10,134 bases of DNA from Sphingomonadales bacterium. GTDB taxonomy: Bacteria; Pseudomonadota; Alphaproteobacteria; Sphingomonadales; Sphingomonadaceae. Positions within the stretch are counted from its first letter, which is position 1. The number at the start of each line of letters is the position of its first letter. Location: the NCBI GenBank assembly GCA_018971065.1, contig JAGWVC010000123.1:1-10134 (forward strand), in the 5' to 3' direction. The translations under genes were made by a program, and so were the position numbers. The notes below the pieces were generated by a model. It did no database searches. It had not been told where the DNA came from and was given only the letters and a program-made list of their open reading frames with translations. Shown piece after piece: positions 7,442-10,134 of the stretch.

Positions 7442-8008
7442 ATGAAGGCAATTCGTGACCCCGCCAAGGCGCGCCGACTGATTCGCCAGGGTGTGGCCGC
7501 CGTGGCCCTGCTGGAGCTGCTCGGCTCGTGTACCGGGCCGGCGCCCACGCCGCCGCCCGCCCCGCTGGCGGCACCCCCGCCCCCTCGCCCGACCACCCGC
7601 CCCGCCGCGCCGGTGGCGCAGCGCTGGCAGGACATGCCGCTGGCCGCCGGTGACTGGCGGTGGAGCAACGAGGGCGGCAATTCGACCGCGCGATTCGGCC
7701 TGCCGGGGCTGACGCTGCTGACGCTGACCTGTCGGACCGATCATACCGTGGCGATGACGCGCACTCTGCCCGCAGCCCAGACCAATGGCGCTCCGCTGAC
7801 GATGATCGTCCATGCCGGCGGCAGCGATCGTCCGCTGGCGGCGCAGGCCGTTCCGGGCGGGGCGACGGTGGCGATGGCCCCGCGCGATCCACTTCTGGAC
7901 GCCATCGCGTTCGCGCGCGGGCGGTTCGCAGTGGAGGTGCAGGGGGCGGACACGCTGGCGCTGCCGAGCTGGCCCGAAGTGGCGCGCGTCATCGACGATT
8001 GCCGCTGA
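7442..8008 (+). CDS. Probable lipoprotein with proline-rich linker, function unknown
   Basis: This 188-residue protein has a basic N-region (KAIRDPAKARRLIRQ), a hydrophobic stretch (GVAAVALLELL) and then LLGSC, an acceptable lipobox with C30 as the lipidated cysteine. Residues 31-60 are rich in proline and alanine (PTPPPAP, PPPPRP) and look like a flexible linker. The remainder, from WQDMPLAAGDWRW (62-74), is a compact domain containing NSTARFGLPG, LTLTCRTDH and a late LPSWPEVARVIDDC segment. It probably faces the periplasm, anchored to a membrane. I recall similar GDW...FG...C domains in sphingomonad hypothetical proteins but know no function. The frame is open to 7382, but that start would hide the signal sequence and overlap the tlyA start codon, so the ATG at 7442 is preferred. 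Antisense open frames here lack any recognisable motif. Confidence 0.72.
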   Translation: MKAIRDPAKARRLIRQGVAAVALLELLGSCTGPAPTPPPAPLAAPPPPRPTTRPAAPVAQRWQDMPLAAGDWRWSNEGGNSTARFGLPGLTLLTLTCRTDHTVAMTRTLPAAQTNGAPLTMIVHAGGSDRPLAAQAVPGGATVAMAPRDPLLDAIAFARGRFAVEVQGADTLALPSWPEVARVIDDCR

Positions 8009-8176
8009 ACCGATGCGGCGAATCCGGCCAGTGGATAACCACGCGAAGGCACGATCCTGACGGCAAAATAATTTCGCGCAAGTCTTGTTGTGCAATGCGG
8101 AATCGCTAACTTCCACTGCAAGGCCAGCGGCCTCGTGCCGATGCGCCCCACCGACCCTTTTCATGAAGGAACGGTT
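8009..8176. other. Non-coding leader region before the micro-ORFs
   Basis: No gene is seen here. It contains an AT-rich patch (AAAATAATTT, about 8065-8074) that stands out in a GC-rich background, followed by a weak sigma-70-like pair: TTGTTG (8085-8090), 16 nt, TAACTT (8107-8112). A short AGGCC/GGCCT hairpin follows near 8120-8132. If the promoter is real, a transcript would start near 8120 and cover both micro-ORFs and the terminator-like hairpin, about 235 nt in all. Confidence 0.3.
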
Positions 8177-8203
8177 ATGGCTCAACAGCGCGAAAGGAGG
8201 TGA
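8177..8203 (+). CDS. Micro-ORF 1, 8 residues (MAQQRERR), possible leader peptide
   Basis: ATG at 8177 reads MAQQRERR and stops at TGA 8201-8203. GAAGGA (8165-8170) lies 6 nt upstream, a normal ribosome-binding position. The last two arginine codons (AGG AGG) and the stop codon are themselves the core of the Shine-Dalgarno block of the next micro-ORF. A ribosome ending here would sit directly on that block, 4 nt before the next ATG, an arrangement that suggests translational coupling. Tandem AGG codons are rare codons in many GC-rich bacteria and could slow the ribosome. Its reality as a translated peptide is inferred only from these signals. Confidence 0.4.
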   Translation: MAQQRERR

Positions 8204-8206
8204 TCC
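8192..8206 (+). promoter_or_regulatory. Extended Shine-Dalgarno, 15-nt match to anti-SD of 16S rRNA
   Basis: GAAAGGAGGTGATCC is the exact reverse complement of the widely conserved 16S rRNA 3' end (GGATCACCTCCTTTC). Ordinary ribosome-binding sites match only 4-7 of these bases. It ends one base before the ATG at 8208, so the core AGGAGG is about 7 nt from that start, which is good spacing. Other genes in this window have weak or no Shine-Dalgarno sequences, so the contrast is striking. It could drive very strong initiation, hold ribosomes, or act as an anti-16S decoy. Confidence 0.8.
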
Positions 8207-8207
8207 G

Positions 8208-8264
8208 ATGTCTCATGGTTCAGCACAGAGGTCGGTCTTCCGCACTACGGAGCATTATCGCTGA
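8208..8264 (+). CDS. Micro-ORF 2, 18-residue small protein candidate
   Basis: ATG 8208 to TGA 8264 encodes MSHGSAQRSVFRTTEHYR, a basic hydrophilic peptide with no signal sequence or membrane segment. It follows micro-ORF 1 by 4 nt and has the 15-nt extended Shine-Dalgarno sequence. Its last two codons and stop codon form the 5' arm of a perfect 9-bp hairpin (8256-8281). In the same frame an ATG at 8163 would give a 33-residue form (MKERLWLNSAKGGDP before the internal Met), but it lacks a ribosome-binding site. I do not recognise the peptide. It may be a true small protein, or a decoy reading frame that protects or regulates the RNA. Confidence 0.45.
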   Translation: MSHGSAQRSVFRTTEHYR

Positions 8265-8281
8265 GCATCCTTTCAGCGATA
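8256..8281 (+). promoter_or_regulatory. Perfect hairpin over the micro-ORF 2 stop, with anti-SD loop
   Basis: TATCGCTGA (8256-8264) and TCAGCGATA (8273-8281) are perfect complements around the 8-nt loop GCATCCTT. TCCTTTC (8268-8274), mostly in the loop, is exactly complementary to GAAAGGA (8192-8198) in the extended Shine-Dalgarno block. The RNA could thus switch between this hairpin and an SD-masking long-range pairing, or form a kissing/pseudoknot structure. Ribosomes finishing micro-ORF 2 would open the stem. Confidence 0.6.
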
Positions 8282-8292
8282 GAGGCTTTGTA

Positions 8293-8311
8293 AGCGGCAT
8301 TTCCCGCCGCT
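8293..8311 (+). other. Small stem-loop in the micro-ORF transcript
   Basis: AGCGGC (8293-8298) pairs with GCCGCT (8306-8311) around the loop ATTTCCC. It lies between the stop-codon hairpin and the terminator-like hairpin, so the 3' part of this putative transcript is three stem-loops in a row. The stem is short and could be chance in GC-rich DNA. Confidence 0.35.
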
Positions 8312-8320
8312 GACCATGTG

Positions 8321-8353
8321 AAGGGCCGCTCCCGGTTTGCCGGGGCGGCCCTT
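8321..8353. terminator. Terminator-like hairpin between micro-ORF locus and uvrC
   Basis: AAGGGCCGC-T-CCCGG (8321-8335) pairs with CCGGGGCGGCCCTT (8340-8353): 14 base pairs with one bulged T (8330) and the tetraloop TTTG. It ends the plus-strand micro-ORF transcript and lies 18 nt past the uvrC stop codon on the other strand, so it may serve both. The plus-strand tail is CTCATAT, without a run of T, so termination efficiency is uncertain. Confidence 0.7.
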
Positions 8354-8371
8354 CTCATATCCGGCGTCTTC

Positions 8372-10134
8372 CTACCCCTTCGGGTGATAGAAATCGTAGA
8401 CCGCCTGCGCCACGCCGGCGCTGACGCCGGGGGCGCGTTGCAGGTCTTCCAGTGACGCCGCGCGCACTTTGCCGGCGGTGCCGAAATGCAGCAGCAGCGC
8501 GCGCTTGCGCGCCGGGCCGATGCCGGGGATTTCGTCGAGTGGCGATGCACTGATCGCGCGGCTGCGTTTTTCGCGGTGCGCGCCGATGGCGAAGCGGTGA
8601 ACCTCGTCGCGCAGGCGCTGGAGGTGGAACAGCACCGGCGAATTGACCGGCAGCATCTTCTCGCGCCCGTCGGGGAAGTGGAACACCTCGCGCCCGTCGC
8701 GGCCGTGATGCGGGCCTTTGGCAATGGCGACGATGGCAAGATCCTCGATGCCGAGTTCGGTGATCACTTCCATCACCGCGCTCATCTGGCCCTTGCCGCC
8801 GTCGATCAGGATCAGGTCGGGCCATTCGCCGCTGCGTTCGCCGTTTTCTTCCTCGGCGGCGAGCAGGCGGCCGAAGCGGCGAGCCATGACCTCGCGCATC
8901 ATCGCGTAATCGTCGTTGGTCTGCGCCTGTTTGATGTTCCACTTGCGGTACTGGCCGGTGCGCAGCCCTTCCGGCCCGGCGACGACCATCGCGCCCAGCG
9001 CGTTGGCGCCCTGGATGTGGCTGTTGTCGTAGATCTCGACGCGGTCGGGCTCCTCGCCGAGTTCGAGGAATTCGGTCATTTCGCGCCAGACTTTCGCCTT
9101 GGTGCCGGTTTCGGCCTGGCGGCGGTCGAGCGCCTCTTCGGCGTTGCGGCTGGCCTGTTCCATCAGGCGACGGCGATCGCCGCGCTGGGGCACCGAAATG
9201 TCCACCTTGCCGCCGGCGCCCTCGCGCAGCGCCTCGGCAACCAGTTCGCTTTCGGGCAGCGCGCGATCGACCAGGATGCAGCGCGGCGGCGGCACTTCCT
9301 CGTAGAACTGCACGATGAAGGCTTGCAGCACCTCGCCCTCGTCCAGCCCTTCGGTGTGGGTAGGGAAGAACGCGCGGTGGCCCCAGTTCTGCCCGCCGCG
9401 AATGAAGAACGCCTGGATGCCGATGTGCCCGCCCTTGCTGGCCATCGCGAAGATGTCGGCGCTGTCCAGCCCTTCGGCGTTGATGGCCTGGCTGCCCTGG
9501 ATGAAGGTGGCGGCGCGCAGGCGATCGCGCAGCATGGCGGCGGCCTCGAAATCGAGCGCTTCGGCGGCCTGCGCCATCTGCGCCTCGATCTTGCGCTGCA
9601 CCGCGCTGGACTTGCCGCCCAGGAAATCCTTCGCTTCGGCGACGAGTTCGGCATAGCCCGCCTTGTCGATGCGATCGACGCACGGCGCGGAGCAGCGCTT
9701 GATCTGGTAGAGCAGGCAGGGCCGATCACGGCGGGCGAAGAAGCTGTCGGTACACGAGCGCAGCAGGAACAGCTTCTGCAACGCGTTGATCGTGGTGTTG
9801 ACCGAACCGGCGCTGGCGAACGGGCCATAGTAGTTGCCCTCGGCCCGGCGCGCGCCGCGATGCTTCATGATGCGCGGGAAGGCATGATCGCCGCGTAGCA
9901 GGATGAACGGGAACGATTTGTCGTCACGCAGCAGCACGTTGTAGGCCGGGCGGAAGCGCTTGATGAACTGCGCTTCCAGCAACAGCGCCTCCGCCTCGGA
10001 ATTGGTGGTGACGATGGTCATGCTGCGGCACTGGCTGACCATGCGCCGCAGCCGCAGCGGCAGGCGGTCCACTTGCGTGTAATTGGCGACGCGGTTGCGC
10101 AGCACGCGCGCCTTGCCGACGTAGAGCACATCGC
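8372..10134 (-). CDS. uvrC: Excinuclease ABC subunit C (start beyond window)
   Basis: About 587 codons are visible; the N-terminal end lies beyond the right edge. UvrC makes both incisions around bulky lesions in UvrAB-marked DNA. Numbering from the first valine of VLYVGKARVLRNRV, the order is the end of the GIY-YIG nuclease (3' incision), the four-cysteine patch C126, C138, C146 and C150, the UVR domain that meets UvrB (about 175-210), the RNase H-like nuclease for the 5' incision with D368 (YDNSH), D443 (LIDGGKGQ) and H511 (DEVHRFA), and tandem helix-hairpin-helix motifs (IPGIGPARKRALL, about 534-546, and APGVSAGVA, 566-574). The GTG at 10129 is an internal Val codon, not the start. It ends 18 nt before a shared terminator-like hairpin. 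Everything visible looks intact. Confidence 0.97.
   Translation of the reverse strand, partial: DVLYVGKARVLRNRVANYTQVDRLPLRLRRMVSQCRSMTIVTTNSEAEALLLEAQFIKRFRPAYNVLLRDDKSFPFILLRGDHAFPRIMKHRGARRAEGNYYGPFASAGSVNTTINALQKLFLLRSCTDSFFARRDRPCLLYQIKRCSAPCVDRIDKAGYAELVAEAKDFLGGKSSAVQRKIEAQMAQAAEALDFEAAAMLRDRLRAATFIQGSQAINAEGLDSADIFAMASKGGHIGIQAFFIRGGQNWGHRAFFPTHTEGLDEGEVLQAFIVQFYEEVPPPRCILVDRALPESELVAEALREGAGGKVDISVPQRGDRRRLMEQASRNAEEALDRRQAETGTKAKVWREMTEFLELGEEPDRVEIYDNSHIQGANALGAMVVAGPEGLRTGQYRKWNIKQAQTNDDYAMMREVMARRFGRLLAAEEENGERSGEWPDLILIDGGKGQMSAVMEVITELGIEDLAIVAIAKGPHHGRDGREVFHFPDGREKMLPVNSPVLFHLQRLRDEVHRFAIGAHREKRSRAISASPLDEIPGIGPARKRALLLHFGTAGKVRAASLEDLQRAPGVSAGVAQAVYDFYHPKG

Noticed and set aside
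7424..8185. 253-codon minus-strand open frame across the lipoprotein gene and the start of the micro-ORF region.
   Set aside because: No motif and Arg/His-rich; the plus frame has a signal sequence, lipobox and a folded-looking domain.
8163..8264. 33-residue single small protein starting at ATG 8163 instead of two micro-ORFs.
   Set aside because: No ribosome-binding site precedes 8163, while both 8177 and 8208 have one. It is kept as an alternative because it is in frame with micro-ORF 2.
8486..9898. 470-codon plus-strand open frame antisense to uvrC.
   Set aside because: It is a shadow of uvrC with His/Asp/Val-rich sequence and no motif.

Overview
This 10.1 kb window is GC-rich, tightly packed bacterial chromosome, most likely from an alphaproteobacterium of the order Sphingomonadales (Novosphingobium/Sphingomonas-like). 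That placement is an inference from the high GC, the short gaps, the style of the MetZ protein and the combination of recO, ubiK and tspO; no rRNA marker is present. Most genes are housekeeping genes. I see no phage, IS element, CRISPR array, tRNA or rRNA.

Layout. On the minus strand at the left edge is metZ (methionine synthesis). Back to back with it, on the plus strand, is a multi-pass phospholipid-carrier-dependent glycosyltransferase of the PMT family. That gene runs into a 145-bp imperfect palindrome (2561-2705), which fills nearly all of the gap to a convergent gene. The convergent gene is a polyprenyl-phosphate sugar synthase (GT2) fused to a GtrA-like membrane domain. The two convergent genes fit one pathway: GT2-GtrA can load a sugar on a lipid carrier, and the PMT-type enzyme can use such a lipid-linked sugar as donor. 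The GT2-GtrA gene is the last of a minus-strand run with 15-37 nt gaps, tspO > ubiK > recO > leuB > GT2-gtrA. This run mixes a membrane tryptophan-rich sensor, a ubiquinone accessory factor, a recombination protein, leucine synthesis and the glycosyltransferase.

Upstream of tspO lies tlyA (S4-domain RNA 2'-O-methyltransferase, minus strand). It is divergent from a probable lipoprotein gene with a proline-rich linker (plus strand). The right end is the minus-strand uvrC, whose start lies beyond the window; it has four cysteines spaced like an iron-sulfur site.

The least ordinary part is the 363-base stretch 8009-8371, which has no conventional gene. It holds two tiny overlapping-signal reading frames, MAQQRERR (8177-8203) and an 18-residue frame (8208-8264). 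The second is preceded by a 15-nt block perfectly complementary to the usual 3' end of 16S rRNA, and the stop codon of the first lies inside that block. A perfect 9-bp hairpin covers the second stop codon and exposes a 7-nt anti-Shine-Dalgarno sequence; another small hairpin and a strong terminator-like hairpin follow. This looks like a compact regulatory or small-protein transcript and is the best candidate in the window for something undescribed.
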